Shown here piece by piece: positions 10,685 to 22,759 of a stretch of 64,000 nt of DNA; the stretch's first letter is position 1; each line of letters opens with the position of its first letter. The translations under genes and the position numbers were made by a program. The notes beneath the pieces are model-generated. The model was not told the DNA's origin, did not search any database, and was given only the letters and a program-made list of their open reading frames with translations. Source of the DNA: Phorcus lineatus (Eukaryota; Mollusca; Gastropoda; Trochida; Trochidae); the NCBI GenBank assembly GCA_921293015.1, contig OV121094.1, positions 8,975,448 through 9,039,447 on the forward strand, given 5' to 3'.

Positions 10685-13350
10685 TTCAGCCACATACAAA
10701 AATATTTATATTCCTCACAATAATCGATATCTAATTCACCACAAGTAAACTGATTGAAACTTTTGTTTTGTCTTTGTTTACACACCGTTTCCATCGTTTT
10801 GACCAGTCTGAGAGACAATTCAGAAGCTTCTGCAAACAACCAGCATCCCGGCAATAAGCACTAGGCTTTATCATCTACAAACAAGAATGATGAAATGTTC
10901 ATATGATCTATATCAACGCCGCACTTTAGTTCACTGAGTTTTACTGCCAAGTCATGAATATACAATGCGAAGAGAGTTGGTGAAAGGCAGCACTCTTGTT
11001 TCACTCCAACTGAAACATCAAACCAGTCAATTTCTTTTGTATTGATTTTTACACAGCACTGAACAGCATTATATAGGAACTGAAGTGTATTCCAAATCGA
11101 ATTCCTAGTTTATGCCACAGCGGATTTCTCTGTACTGAGCCGAAAGCTTTCTTCAAATCAACAAAACAAACATGTGTTGATAATTGCATTGAGAAACAGA
11201 CCTTGTATTCCAATCTGAATTCTGGTTTATGCCACAGCAGGTTTCTCTGTACTGATTCGAAAGCTTTCTTCAAATCGACAAAACAAACATAAAATTATGT
11301 TGATAACCTGGTTATGATTCCTGTTATACAATGTTATTGTTAACGATTGTAAGTCACCTTGACAAGAGCGCCCCTTCCGGAAAAAATGTTTTTAATTCTG
11401 TTAGGTGACTGTTATTTTCTAACCATTTACTCAGCCATATATTTAGAACTTTGGCATAATTTTTATAAGGTACGCACAGCAATGTACCGCCTCTGTAACT
11501 TGTTGGTAGTCTTGGGTCGCCCATCCCTGACTTGGGAAGAGGATTTACAATCCCATGTTCCAGATATTCGGTATCAATCCATAATATTAAACATTTTGTA
11601 TAACAACTTTACACACTGAGGGTTCTTAAGTATTTCTGCTTGAATGTTTTCTATTCCAGGGGTTTAGTTAACTTTAGAAAGTAAGATAGCCTTAGAAACT
11701 TCTATTTCGCTGATAGGTTGATTGAGACCTTCAATGTCTGCTCTCATTCTGTATTTCCACTTTAACAATATTTTTCCACAAGACTGTTAGATTATATATT
11801 CTATGAATCATTAACTCTTCCTGTTTTTGTTTTTGATATGTTCTTTTATAAATTCTATGGATTTTATCAAATAACCTCCTTGCTTTACTAAACTCATCTC
11901 TTAAGTGTATTTAGTATCAGTTGAGCCATCCATTTTATTTCCTTTTTATATGCATTCTTATATATAAAACAAAGTCTGTAACTCTTCACACAAATATGAC
12001 TTCCTCAATGTGGAGGTAGATAGCAAGGACATATATAAATATTGGGGCATTGTTGTCTTTTATCCACAGTATGTCCTCAGTATCAAAGTCTTTCAGTAAA
12101 TGGGGCTAGTTTCCTCTTTACCAAAAAGCCTACCCCACCAGAGCCTCTCTTAGCACGTGGATGTAAACAAAATCTATTCTGACCATACCATTAATAGTTT
12201 TCTATATCTAGTTTTACCTTCCCTTTAAAAAATGTCTCACAAACACCAACAAATTAATGTCACAACTTAATTCATGAAAAACATCACATTTGAAACTAAA
12301 AACATCATGGTCTTTGCACTTTTGGTAAACCCCCTTGCGTTCCATATTCCAAGCCGTACCCCCTAATCGGTCATTGATAATTGATGTGATAGATTGCCAT
12401 TCTTTTGGAGTATAAATTTACTATTTATATCCAATGTCTTGAGCAACAAAGGCTTGTTCCAATCACTTTTCTTCTCTTGTTTTGAAACAGTCAATATATA
12501 CTCGCTGCATGTTTTCTATACCTTTAAGTTTGTATTTGGCTCTCAGTATTTGTACCTTCTGCTCTTCTGCTGCCACTTGACAAGTGTTATGTCCCGAGTA
12601 GTCTCCCTTTGTTTTCTGTTTCCTTACACAACTAACAACCTTCACATTTTTTAGCTCTAATTTTACCTGTATTAAATGTTCAACTTGTTTCCCCAGTTCA
12701 CTTGGTATTTCTGGATCTTTATCACATTTCAGGCCTTTGATAACTAATCTTGTCCTGTTTTGACAATGCTAGCATATGAGCTTTCTAATTCATCAATGCT
12801 TTTCTGAACTAAGTTAAAGTCTTTTTGGAAGTTTTCCTTCATTTTCTTAACTTCAGTCTCATTTGTTGCAGTTATCAAAGTTTTCAATTTCTTTTCTTAG
12901 TTTGTTTTTTAATTTCCATTCGTTTCGTGAGTGACACAAAAGCACCCCTAATTTATGTGCCGAGTCTGACACAGCGCTTAGTACTGCTAAATCATTACCA
13001 TAACGATTGCTGGACTTGTAGAACTTGTGGAACAGATAGATTTTCCGGTCCTTCATTCAATACTGACGTATCATATGCGGCGCTTGCATGCACTCCGGCT
13101 ACAATTATGTCTTGGTTTCAGCATGCACATTCTTTGTCTTTTTGTGTCCTGTTACTATATCTTCATATACGTGTACCGTGCTTGCCTATTGACTTAGACA
13201 TCTCCATACACGACAATGTCAATGGCTGACATGTTTGACTCTCCATCACTCGACGAATTCTAAGTCTGTATTCATTGTCTATGTATATTGCAAGTATTGT
13301 AACCATTATCGTGGTATCAAGGGTGTATGCTGACCTTACCCACAACAAAA
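10685..13350 (-). mobile_element. CR1/Jockey-like LINE, decayed (ORF1, endonuclease, RT)
   Basis: Read on the minus strand from right to left, the order matches a LINE. At 12645-12440 an ORF1-like piece reads 'ILRAKYKLKGIENMQRVYI..FKTREEK'. From about 12385 to 12100 there is an endonuclease-like start ('GIWNARG') and 'RGSGGVGFLVK'. At 11300-10690 RT pieces include 'CFVDLKKAFGSVQRN', a second similar 'KKAFESVQRNLLWHK' and 'FLFVDDKA' (the YADD-box equivalent). Frameshifts, stops and a ~120-bp internal duplication (11090-11280) show it is dead. It sits in the A-B intron of module copy 1. Confidence 0.7.
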
Positions 13351-13359
13351 TCTTCTTGA

Positions 13360-14081
13360 ATGTTTCACTTATTTTTTGTTTTTGAAGTACCTTTACTCAG
13401 AGCTCGTGTGTCTGCTTTCTTGACACCAGGGACTAATTCTCTTTAATGAGTTAAAACTTCACGGTAGCCCAACGTCGCCCTGAAATCCACCTATACCTAC
13501 CTACCTACCTTAAAACTGGAAAATGGTCGATATTCACTCCAAGACGTCTTTGGAAAAATCAATAAGACAAGTAGTTTTTAGTGTTCATGTACTGTAGGAT
13601 GTTATTTACTTACAGATTGGAATTTGAATAACCTCTCTATTTTTATAATTTCTCAGCAAATACCAAAAAAACCTTGTATAGTTCATATAAGTACAAAAAT
13701 CAAATTGTTGACATTGTTAAATGCTCATTGTGTCATGGTTCGGTAGAAAAACGTCAATAAATTTTATTTTGTTGCAGCAGTGCTTCTGCAATCTTGTAAA
13801 ACTATCATGTGAGTGAGCCTTATTTCAAACAAATGTTCAATTCATGAAAAGGTTATGACCAATGTAGTCAAATTCCGAAGATAAAATAGGTAAAAATAAC
13901 CATGTGTCCAAAGAAAATCAAGAAACGCCGAAGTTTAACAAACGATGTACTAGTAGCTGTGCAATAGTGGAACTTTGTGATAAAGAAAAATCAACACGCA
14001 TTTACATTGTATGGTTTTGTTACTATTTTAAGCTTGAGTTTTATTTTTTTAAAACAAGGTTTCATCTTTCACTCATTGCAG
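13360..14081 (+). other. 3' end of the inflated A-B intron
   Basis: No coding content of its own. It includes a small (ACCT)n run (about 13494-13509) and ends in a pyrimidine-rich tract with the acceptor cattgcag at 14074-14081. Confidence 0.6.
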
Positions 14082-14854
14082 CTGATGGCAGTGTGGAGTA
14101 TCCTGGAGATATTACGAGAGAACTAAGATCAGAATACCCCGAAGTGTTGGAGCGAGTAAAGACTCTCTATGTTGAAGATGTGGACAAGGCGTATTTCTCA
14201 ACTTCACTGATGAAGGACTGGCGTATCAGACTTAGAGGTTCAACCAGGGTTCTATGTGACGTGTGTATTGTGTCCCGCAAACGACCTGTTACGTTGCTTT
14301 CGTTTGTGAAGGACTTTGAAATTAAGGATAAACACATTAAGCATAACAGTAAAGTCGCAAGGTTTTTGGTTTCTAAAGTCCGGGAACATTTATTCGGGAG
14401 CTTCAGTGTGATATCCGGTGTTATAAACCTGAAGTCGTGCAAGAGTGAGGAACTATTTAGAGAAGAAATTAAGAGTTTGGATGCAGAAGCGAAACTTTGC
14501 TCAGTACCGGGGTGGTTGCACATGAACAATGACAAATGTGAACAGTTGGCGGAGTTCATTGATAATCTTTATTCGGAAGAAGTCAAAGATGAAAGACAGA
14601 CAATTGCTTCAACATTGACTATATATAGTGAAGAGACACTTAGTAGTACAGAAACTAACTTAGCTCACGATTTGGTAGTGTCTCAGTGTTCTGAATCCGA
14701 GACAGAAGTGGAAAATGTACGAAAAAATGTTCGTAGAAGAAGAAAAAGACAAAACCACTCTGAAACGAATTTCAATTCTGCGAAGCTGCGACGGAATTCG
14801 ACCGATCGAAACCCAAACCGGTTTAAGGGCTCATTTCATGACAATTGTCATTGA
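14082..14854 (+). CDS. Exon B of module copy 1 (unrecognised conserved domain, basic tail)
   Basis: The exon joins exon A in phase 1 (S|A-DGSVEYPGD..) and encodes about 257 residues to a stop at 14854. I do not recognise the domain. Residues shared by all three copies include the 'DW' pair near 14217, CDxCxxS (14258-14278), 'PVxLxxF', 'RxxVSKVR' (near 14360-14382), 'GV' plus 'C..E', an 'EA(K/R)' pair and VPxWLHM (about 14506-14526). The C-terminal tail is basic (RRRRKRQ..., then KLRR), resembling a bipartite nuclear localisation signal. Spaced cysteines and a late His could bind metal, but this is a guess. Its constant linkage to a Schlafen core suggests related or alternative function. The frame is intact despite the 10.3-kb TE-filled intron before it. 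Confidence 0.75.
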
Positions 14855-14859
14855 TAGCT

Positions 14860-15420
14860 ATCAGGATATGAAGATATGTTCATTTGAGTAATATCATTGT
14901 TACAATGCTTGTTTATTGAGTATATTAAGGATAAAATAGACATAGTGATAACAATAATACATTTTAAATGGCTTTAACTAGACTAATAAAATTACAAAAA
15001 TGAAGTTACATTGGAAAAGAATTTTTTTAGATCTTTTCTACACTTGCATTATTTTGGAAGGCTTAAATTTGCCTATTATAGTCCCGACCAACGGTTTAGG
15101 GTGTTAAGTAATAGAAAAGTTTCCTTCCATTCGTCCCTCCGAGGACATCTTTTTTCTGTTATCCTTTTTTATCCGTTCGCAACTTTCTATATTTTGTACT
15201 TGGTCATTTCATGGCATCATAATTTGTTCAAACGATTGCAGAAAAAAATTCATCTTGTTCTTTTCAAATTTTGTAAATGATTGTGGCAGGTGATATGGTG
15301 ATTTTCATGTCTTTAGTAATTTTCTCTGTTTAAAACATTGTTGTTCTACAAGATTTAAAATGATCTATCGAATCATAATACAGAAACCCGCTAGTAATTT
15401 GAGACATCCTGCTATAAGAG
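14860..15420. other. Spacer, nothing recognised
   Basis: A+T-rich sequence after exon B of copy 1. A 3' UTR of the gene may lie here, but no convincing AATAAA is placed close to the stop. Confidence 0.4.
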
Positions 15421-15422
15421 TG

Positions 15423-15661
15423 TTTGTCTCCGCCCAGCTCCATCATAAAGCCTGATATCCTTCGGCCTAAAACGCTCATATCGCAATATATAGCAAGCCA
15501 ATGAAATGACTCGCATTTAGCGATAGCGGCACCACCCGGATGAGAAAATCAAACGAATGTTAATGTAGGCTTTAAATAGCCATGATTTACCAGCCGTAAG
15601 CGATACGAGCGTTTAAGGCCGAATTATATCAGGGTATATGATAGAGCTAGGCAGAGACAAA
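15423..15661. mobile_element. MITE with ~62-bp TIRs starting TTTGTCTC
   Basis: The first ~62 bases and the last ~62 bases are inverted copies (tttgtctc..cgctc..tatcgc against its reverse complement) with about 85% match by eye. The element is about 240 bp. It lies inside a 555-bp segment present again at 18896-19450; a fainter trace (ggctccgcccatctccatca) is at about 40393. Confidence 0.7.
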
Positions 15662-15979
15662 TCCGCTGATGTAGCAGGATGAACTTGACCCGAAATATAT
15701 ATTTCAAAAACATGACAACAACATTCCAACATAACCCATATGCTGCGCCACGAGTACCTTCACGTGTGTGAACTATATGATACTTTGACTAATTTGATCA
15801 CATCGGCCATATAAAATGATAGGTTTGTGTATAAACTCTGTATAGGCACACACAATTTATCAAATAACAATTCTAGCTGTAATTCTACAAACATTCAATA
15901 AAAATCACTTCTGTCCGTATTCCGAAATTACATTAGTAGATTTGCGTATCTGTTATCAAAATTAACATTTGTGTAACCA
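15425..15979 (+). repeat. 555-bp direct duplication, first copy
   Basis: This segment recurs at 18896-19450 at equal length with only a handful of substitutions. It contains the TTTGTCTC MITE and ~315 bp of unrelated flank, so the event was a segmental duplication rather than independent transposition. Both ends at 'gtgtaacca' then diverge. Confidence 0.85.
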
Positions 15980-16399
15980 AATGTATAACAAAATCAACTG
16001 GATTTTGAATATTCATCTCTTTCTCCATACTTCGGGATTTTTAGTTTCATTTGCTGTAACTAGTGACATTTTGACTAAACCGCAGATACAAAAGTTTCAT
16101 CAGTTGCCTTGCAAGAATGGAACTTCACATTTCAACTTCTTATATTCATTTATAATTTCTCAGTAACACGTATTTTGGGTCACAAAAACATGATTTTTTT
16201 TATGAATGCAAATACCCCAAAAAAACATTGCAACAGCAAGAAAAGAGTTGCTGTTATTCATGTATTTCAGACAACAAATCGATTTTCATATCGATAATAA
16301 ATAGAATTTGTGTATTTACATATTAATCATGGTCAATTTTTTTAAAGTTTAATTAGTTTTGTTATTTATTTTTTTTAGAATTTTCCCATTTATTTGGCT

Positions 16400-17760
16400 T
16401 ATGAACATGTTTGTTATAGGTTATGAATAGTTCAATTTCCATATGTAAAATTTTCATCACGCCATCACCAGTTAGAGAGCAGTTGTTAAACGCACTAGTG
16501 CACACCAATATTTCGTTAACACAACGATTGCACAGATTCTGCATATCTCTCAATATTATTCAAGATCCTCACTCAAGTAATCTACCTCGTAAGTTATTTA
16601 ACGAATATTTACGTATAAATCCGCGTGAACTACGATATCGGAAATATTTAGATTTTGCTCATAACCAAAAAAGCGGAAACGGCAGCCGCTTTGGTCAATC
16701 TAATAGCAATGCTAATGCTGTGTTATTAAGTCGGTTTATTTACAACATTGCTTTCATAAAACATAATTCATTCTTTGGTCTCAGTTCAGAGTTTAGGAAA
16801 ATTCAATAGCTGCTCATGATAATAGTTCAGCCGCGTTTAACTGTCTTTGAGATATCCGTTTTGTGCACAGCTAAACTTAGATTTTTTATATGTCCAAGCC
16901 AACAGCGGCTGTCTAAATTTTTTGATTGTTGACAGCAGGTCAATTGTAAAGAATCTTAAGTATTTCATTGCATCGATAGAAAGGTTAAGTGAATGCATAA
17001 GTCCTCTTAAACCTTAAAATAGCCAATTTAAACCGTAAAATCGTGCACTAGTGCCTTTAAATATCATATTTGTTTTTATATAATGTGTTTGAAACTTGAA
17101 ACACGTAAAAGAAGACATTAATCACGTCTCAATATTTTTTGTGAAAATGTTAACTCAGGTTATATAGGATGTGTACATCATGAAGATTGAAATGATAATA
17201 TGGAAACGAAAACTGAGTAAGAAATCGTTAGTGAAGCCAAATTTTGTTTGTTCATTTTAATTTCTCAGTAAACCGAATTTCGGGTCATCAAAACGTGACT
17301 ATATGAATGAAAATAAAAACCAAAAAAAACCAAAAGGTTATTTCTTATATCCATCTCACAATAGAAATGAAATAGGGTGAATTGGATCGCTTCGTCTATC
17401 AGTAAAACAGTAAACAGTTGACAGTACAAAAAAAGAGTTAATGTTATTCGTGTACATCAGACAACGAATCGATTTTTCAAAATCGATAAGAAATAGAATT
17501 TTTGTATTTACATATTCATCATGGTCAATGTAAAGTTAAATTTTACCTAAGAACTTTAATTAGTTTTGTTATATATTTTTCAGAATTTTCCCATTGTTTT
17601 TGCTTATAAACGTGTTTCTTATAGATTATGAATAGTTCAGTTTCTATGTGTAAAAAGTTTTCATCAACGTCATCACCAGTTAGAGAGCAGTTGTTAAATA
17701 TCATATTTGTTTTTATATAATGTGTTTGAAACTTGAACACGTAAAAAGAAGACATTTATT
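16400..17760 (+). repeat. Dispersed repeat family, two older copies
   Basis: A block containing 'catgtttgttata', 'tcaccagttagagagcagtt' and, further on, 'gaaaatgttaactcag' occurs near 16410-17200 and again near 17600-17760. Younger relatives are in the 806-bp tandem units (19307-20917) and a diverged one lies at about 32690-33500. No protein function is apparent in any of them. Confidence 0.55.
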
Positions 17761-17952
17761 CATATACAAATATATTATTTTAGAAGACAATTTATTATGT
17801 TGACCCCTGTAATGACTACTATAAATGCAATAAAGAAAGCTTCTCAAAATTATGGTCGGTATGTCATGACCTGTTTATATTCAATTGTACACTTCTGTTT
17901 TGTGTGTACATATCCTTCCCACCAATTGCTTGTAAATCAAACACTGTTTTAA

Positions 17953-18432
17953 AGGGCCACAGAGTATGCTGTTGGAGTCAAATATGCCAAACTTCATAAA
18001 TGGTGTTATTTTATCGAGAAGTGATTGTTGTTTCAAAAAATTAGCATCTTAGTGCTTATAAGTTCAGTATAGCGACAACAAAGAGGTTTAAGTCTCGATT
18101 TGTGATCGAAAACCGGACAATGACGCGCGTCAATGACTGAAACGTAATTTTGGAAACTTATTCACAGCAGACAGAAATGTAAAACTGGATTGGTAGTATT
18201 GATTAGGACATTTAACTGATATACATGTAAAATGTACGCAGAATAACGACATCCTAACATTTAAATGGCCGTTTTTCTTTTATCATGGAAAACATAAAAA
18301 TATCACAATTTGGGAATTTGGAAGATATACACTCGAGTTAGGTAGGCGATTTGAAGTAACTTGAGGACATATGGTAATTTGGCTCTTATTTTAGGAACAT
18401 AAAAAATCCAAAAACATACTCTGTGTCACTTT
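17953..18432. mobile_element. Diverged MITE, GGCCACAGAGTATG-type end
   Basis: It starts 'aaagggccacagagtatgct' and ends 'catactctgtgtcactttaa', so its ends are inverted repeats. The interior (tcaaatatgccaaactt, gatcgaaaaccggacaatga, gcgcgtcaa) matches the MITE copies at 47757, 48517 and 55875. It is an older member of that family. Confidence 0.65.
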
Positions 18433-18820
18433 AAGTGATCTTGTAAAAAGAAGTTATCACGTACAAATCTTTAGAGAATGAACAGCTGATTCCATTATAC
18501 TGTATTTAATAGGTCATATAAATAAATGGATCGTGTAATCGGATTATCTCTTATTCCATACTTTGTATTTTCACGTTTCACAGCGTAAGTATGCAGTAAC
18601 AAGTGTCATTTTTTTTCTGATCAGCAGATACTAAATTTTTATCAGTTGCCTTGCAAGAATGGAACTATTAACATTTCAACTACCAATTCACTTTCATTTC
18701 TCATTAATATGTATTGGGTCATCAAAAACATAATTATATGAATGCAAATACCAAAAAAAATCAAAACATTATTTCTTATATCCATCTCACAATAGAAATG
18801 TAATTGGGGGAATGAATACA

Positions 18821-18844
18821 CCCCCCCCCCCCCCCCCCCCCCCC
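18821..18844 (+). repeat. Poly(C) tract, 24 bases
   Basis: An uninterrupted run of C precedes the second copy of the 555-bp duplication by about 50 bp. Homopolymers of this length are often miscounted in sequencing. Confidence 0.95.
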
Positions 18845-18895
18845 TTTGATTTCCAAGTTTTTGACAGTAACAAAAGAGTTAATGTTATTCTTGTA

Positions 18896-19450
18896 TGTCT
18901 CCGCCCAGCTCCATCATAAAGCCTGATATCCTTCGGCCTAAAACGCTCGTATCGCAATATATAGCAAGCCAATGAAATGACTCGCATTTAGCGATAGCAG
19001 CACCACCCGGATGAGAAAATCAAACAATTGTCAATGTAGGCTTTAAATAGCCATGATTTACCAGCCGTAAGCGATACGAGCGTTTAAGGCCGAATTATAT
19101 CAGGGTATATGATAGAGCTAGGCAGAGACAAATCCGCTGATGTAGCAGGATGAACTTGACCCGAAATATATATTTCAAAAACATGACAACAACATTCCAA
19201 CATAACCCATATGCTGCGCCACGAGTACCTTCACGTGTGTGAACTATATGATACTTTGACTAATTTGATCACATCGGCCATATAAAATGATAGGTTTGTG
19301 TATAAACTCTGTATAGGCACACACAATTTATCAAATAACATTTCTAGCTGTAATTCTACAAACATTCAATAAAAATCACTTCTGTCCGTATTCCGAAATT
19401 ACATTAGTAGATTTGCGTATCTGTTATCAAAATTAACATTTGTGTAACCA
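18896..19450 (+). repeat. 555-bp direct duplication, second copy
   Basis: Near-identical to 15425-15979, offset 3471 bases. Its last ~144 bp overlap the start of the 806-bp tandem unit, so that part is present three times in the window. Confidence 0.85.
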
Positions 19451-20917
19451 TTTGTGAATTATTTAAAATTTACCCATTGTTTTGGTTTATGAACATGTTT
19501 GTTATAGATGAAGAGTATTTCAGTTTCCATATGTAAAATTGTTCGTCAACGTCATCAGCAGTTTGAGAGCATTTCTTGACAAACACCATAAATTTTTATC
19601 ATGTCTTCTTTTACTTGTATTAAGTTTCAAAATTGAAACACTAAAAGGAAGACATTCAAAAACGTTTTATATTGACGGTTTAATGCTCATGGTTTTGGTG
19701 AAAATGTTAACTCAGATCAAATAGGACGGGTACATCAAACAGGTTGAAATGATAAACAAAGATACATAAACTTAGTAAGAAATCGTTAGTTAAGCCAAAT
19801 TTTGTTTTTAAGATGAGCAGAATTCATTGAAGCGTAAATAAAATATACTTTTTGTTATTTGCTGTACAATAAAAGATTTGACACCTACCTTAGAGCCACA
19901 ATTACAAAGGAAGTTGTCACGTACACATCTTCAGAGAATGAACAGCTGATTCAATTATGAAATACTGTATGTGCTCAAATGTGTGTGATATTATTTGAAA
20001 GAATTCGTTAGTTAAGCCAAAAAAATTAATGTTTTTAAGATGAGCAAAACTTATTGAAGCGTGAATAAATATACCTTATAACTTTTTGCACTGGATACAA
20101 GGATAGGTAAGCCTCTGTATAGGCACACACAATTTATCAAATAACAATTCTAGCTGTAATTCTACAAACATTCAATAAAAATCACTTCTGTCCGTATTCC
20201 GAAATTACATTAGTAGATTTGCGTATCTGTTATCAAAATTAACATTTGTGTAACCATTTGTGAATTATTTAAAATTTACCCATTGTTTTGGTTTATGAAC
20301 ATGTTTGTTATAGATGAAGAGTATTTCAGTTTCCATATGTAAAATTGTTCGTCAACGTCATCAGCAGTTTGAGAGCATTTCTTGACAAACACCATAAATT
20401 TTTATCATGTCTTCTTTTACTTGTATTAAGTTTCAAAATTGAAACACTAAAAGGAAGACATTCAAAAACGTTTTATATTGACGGTTTAATGCTCATGGTT
20501 TTGGTGAAAATGTTAACTCAGATCAAATAGGACTGGTACATCAAACAGGTTGAAATGATAAACAAAGATACATAAACTTAGTAAGAAATCGTTAGTTAAG
20601 CCAAATTTTGTTTTTAAGATGAGCAGAATTCATTGAAGCGTAAATAAAATATACTTTTTGTTATTTGCTGTACAATAAAAGATTTGACACCTACCTTAGA
20701 GCCACAATTACAAAGGAAGTTGTCACGTACACATCTTCAGAGAATGAACAGCTGATTCAATTATGAAATACTGTATGTGCTCAAATGTGTGTGATATTAT
20801 TTGAAAGAATTCGTTAGTTAAGCCAAAAAAATTAATGTTTTTAAGATGAGCAAAACTTATTGAAGCGTGAATAAATATACCTTATAACTTTTTGCACTGG
20901 ATACAAGGATAGGTAAG
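19307..20917 (+). repeat. Two tandem 806-bp units, almost identical
   Basis: Unit 1 is 19307-20112 and unit 2 is 20113-20917. They begin 'ctctgtataggcacacac' and end 'ggataggtaag'. I saw only a few differences (for example aacatttc/aacaattc and gacggg/gactgg). Either the duplication is very young or two haplotypes were placed in tandem by the assembler. No gene is evident in the unit. Confidence 0.9.
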
Positions 20918-21272
20918 ACTATTTTATTGATAGTTATTACTTTGTAACATATTTTTAAAAACTTCAAATGATTCCCTTATAATTCTTTCACAAGTAATAA
21001 AACGCTCTTACTTCAACTATGTTGTTATATTTTTATATGTAAGTGTTTGTAATCGAAGAAGCCAAAAGCTGATGAAGACGTGAAGATGCCCTGTCTTGTC
21101 AGTGAAAACACCTACAAGGGAATATTTTGCGACTGATTCAGTTATTAACCTCAGTTCACATGAGATTGAAAATAATCACTTTCTAATTTTATATCAAATA
21201 CAAATGATAATAAACTCTTCCCAATAATGAAAGACTATTGAACAGACAACTACATAATGGTCAGAAATCTCT

Positions 21273-22651
21273 CACCAGATAGCTACCCTAGACGAAAGTG
21301 AATCTGATTGGTCAAATTAAGACCATTTGGTTCCACACATTTAAGTATTATTAGCAGAATCGATATGTATAGAATAACAAATCCGATAACATGGTTATCA
21401 ATAGTTATTTGATGAGCAGTTTGCTGCTGTGTATTTCGACCTTTATGAATAGAATATACTCGCATACGATTTATACGATTTATATGATTTAAATTCTGCA
21501 GCATCAATTCAAAGATAACAGTTAATCGTGTACGCTGAAATGATGAATTTTTACCGATCTACAATAATCATTAAACCTTAGATAACAATTGGCTGAAAGT
21601 AATTTGGGAAGACCTTGTGTAGGATTTGAGATAGCAGCCACGAATCGAGGGCGAGGTCGTGATTTAAAATAACTCTGATAGAATGACTATAGTTAATTTC
21701 AGTAACACTGCTATGTTCAATCCATGGATTGTGAAAAGTATTGCTTTTCCAAAAATATGTTACACATTCGACAGATATGTAAGCCAAAATAATTCTTAAT
21801 TATGAGATAAACCTGAAACCAAACGCACAGCACAGCACATAAAAGCAAAATACCGACTCTGAAGTTACCAGTAGGATACTCAGAAGTTAATGTTTGAACT
21901 AATATACGGACAACTGATTTCAGGTAAACAGAGAAACTTCGAGAATTAAAATCCTTTGAATCCGGCAAAACAAACAAGCAGAATCGAGTATCCAGCGCTT
22001 CCATGGTAGAAATTGGTTATAATAAGGTTTTTTTTATTATGTTATGAACCATTTTTTAATTTTGTTTATTGTAGTATCTTATTATTAGCTATACATCCTA
22101 CGGTTTTAATTCAATACACAATTGTAGACAAATGAAGCAATTATTGATTCCAACTCTCCTTTATACCATTCAATATTTAAATCTGTACACAAACTTTGTT
22201 CACTACCTGTCACTTAGCCAATCAAAATTGCTTTAGTCTTATCTATATTAGTTTTCAAACTTGACATCTTATTAAATTCATTTATTGACTTTCTTCAGAG
22301 CCAACTATAAATGATTGTGTATCGTCAGCATATTGAGCTATTTAATACTGTTGATCATCAATAACAGTACCTTTAATCTTATTATTTCGTGTCATTCATC
22401 CGAAGATTTCCGCCACGAAGAGGATAATATATGGTGACAGTTTTTTTTTATAGTTTTTTTTTTTTGTTCCCACAGTTCACATCAGTACAATAATTTGTAA
22501 GATGTTACACAACTTTCTCCAAAAGGATTTCTTTTCTGCAAAGAAAGGGTCCAGACTTTATCAATTCTGCTAATAATACTTAAATATGTGGAAACAAATG
22601 GTCTTAACTTGACCAATCAGATTCACTTTCGTCTAGGGTAGCTATCTGGTG
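21273..22651. mobile_element. Inverted ~90-bp repeats bracketing an L1-like relic
   Basis: Bases 21273-21365 and 22558-22651 are inverted copies beginning CACCAGATAGCTACCCTAGA. The 1.38 kb between them includes an RT relic (22200-22450) that must be a passenger or an insertion. No clear target-site duplication is visible. Confidence 0.7.
22200..22450 (-). mobile_element. L1-like RT relic (YADD box)
   Basis: Minus-strand translation gives 'LSPYIILFVAEI', 'GTVIDDQQY', 'AQYADDTQSFIVGSEES' and 'IDKTKA(I)LIG'-like pieces, matching the catalytic YADD region of L1/Tx1-clade reverse transcriptases. Several stops. Confidence 0.75.
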
Positions 22652-22759
22652 TTTTAATAACAGTGATTTTACCAAATAAGGTCAAATACCTTTTTCTCCA
22701 TGCTGCCAGTAATCTGTTTATTTCTTCAAGTCTTCTCCTTGTATTGATAACCTATAAGC

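Noticed and set aside
13904-14081. Start of the exon B protein at 13904
   Set aside because: The sequence before 14082 is intronic: low-complexity residues, a polypyrimidine tract and a clear acceptor, with matching acceptors in copies 2 and 3.
16423-16809. 128-codon + strand frame
   Set aside because: It overlaps the dispersed repeat family, the other copies do not keep the frame, and no motif is recognised.
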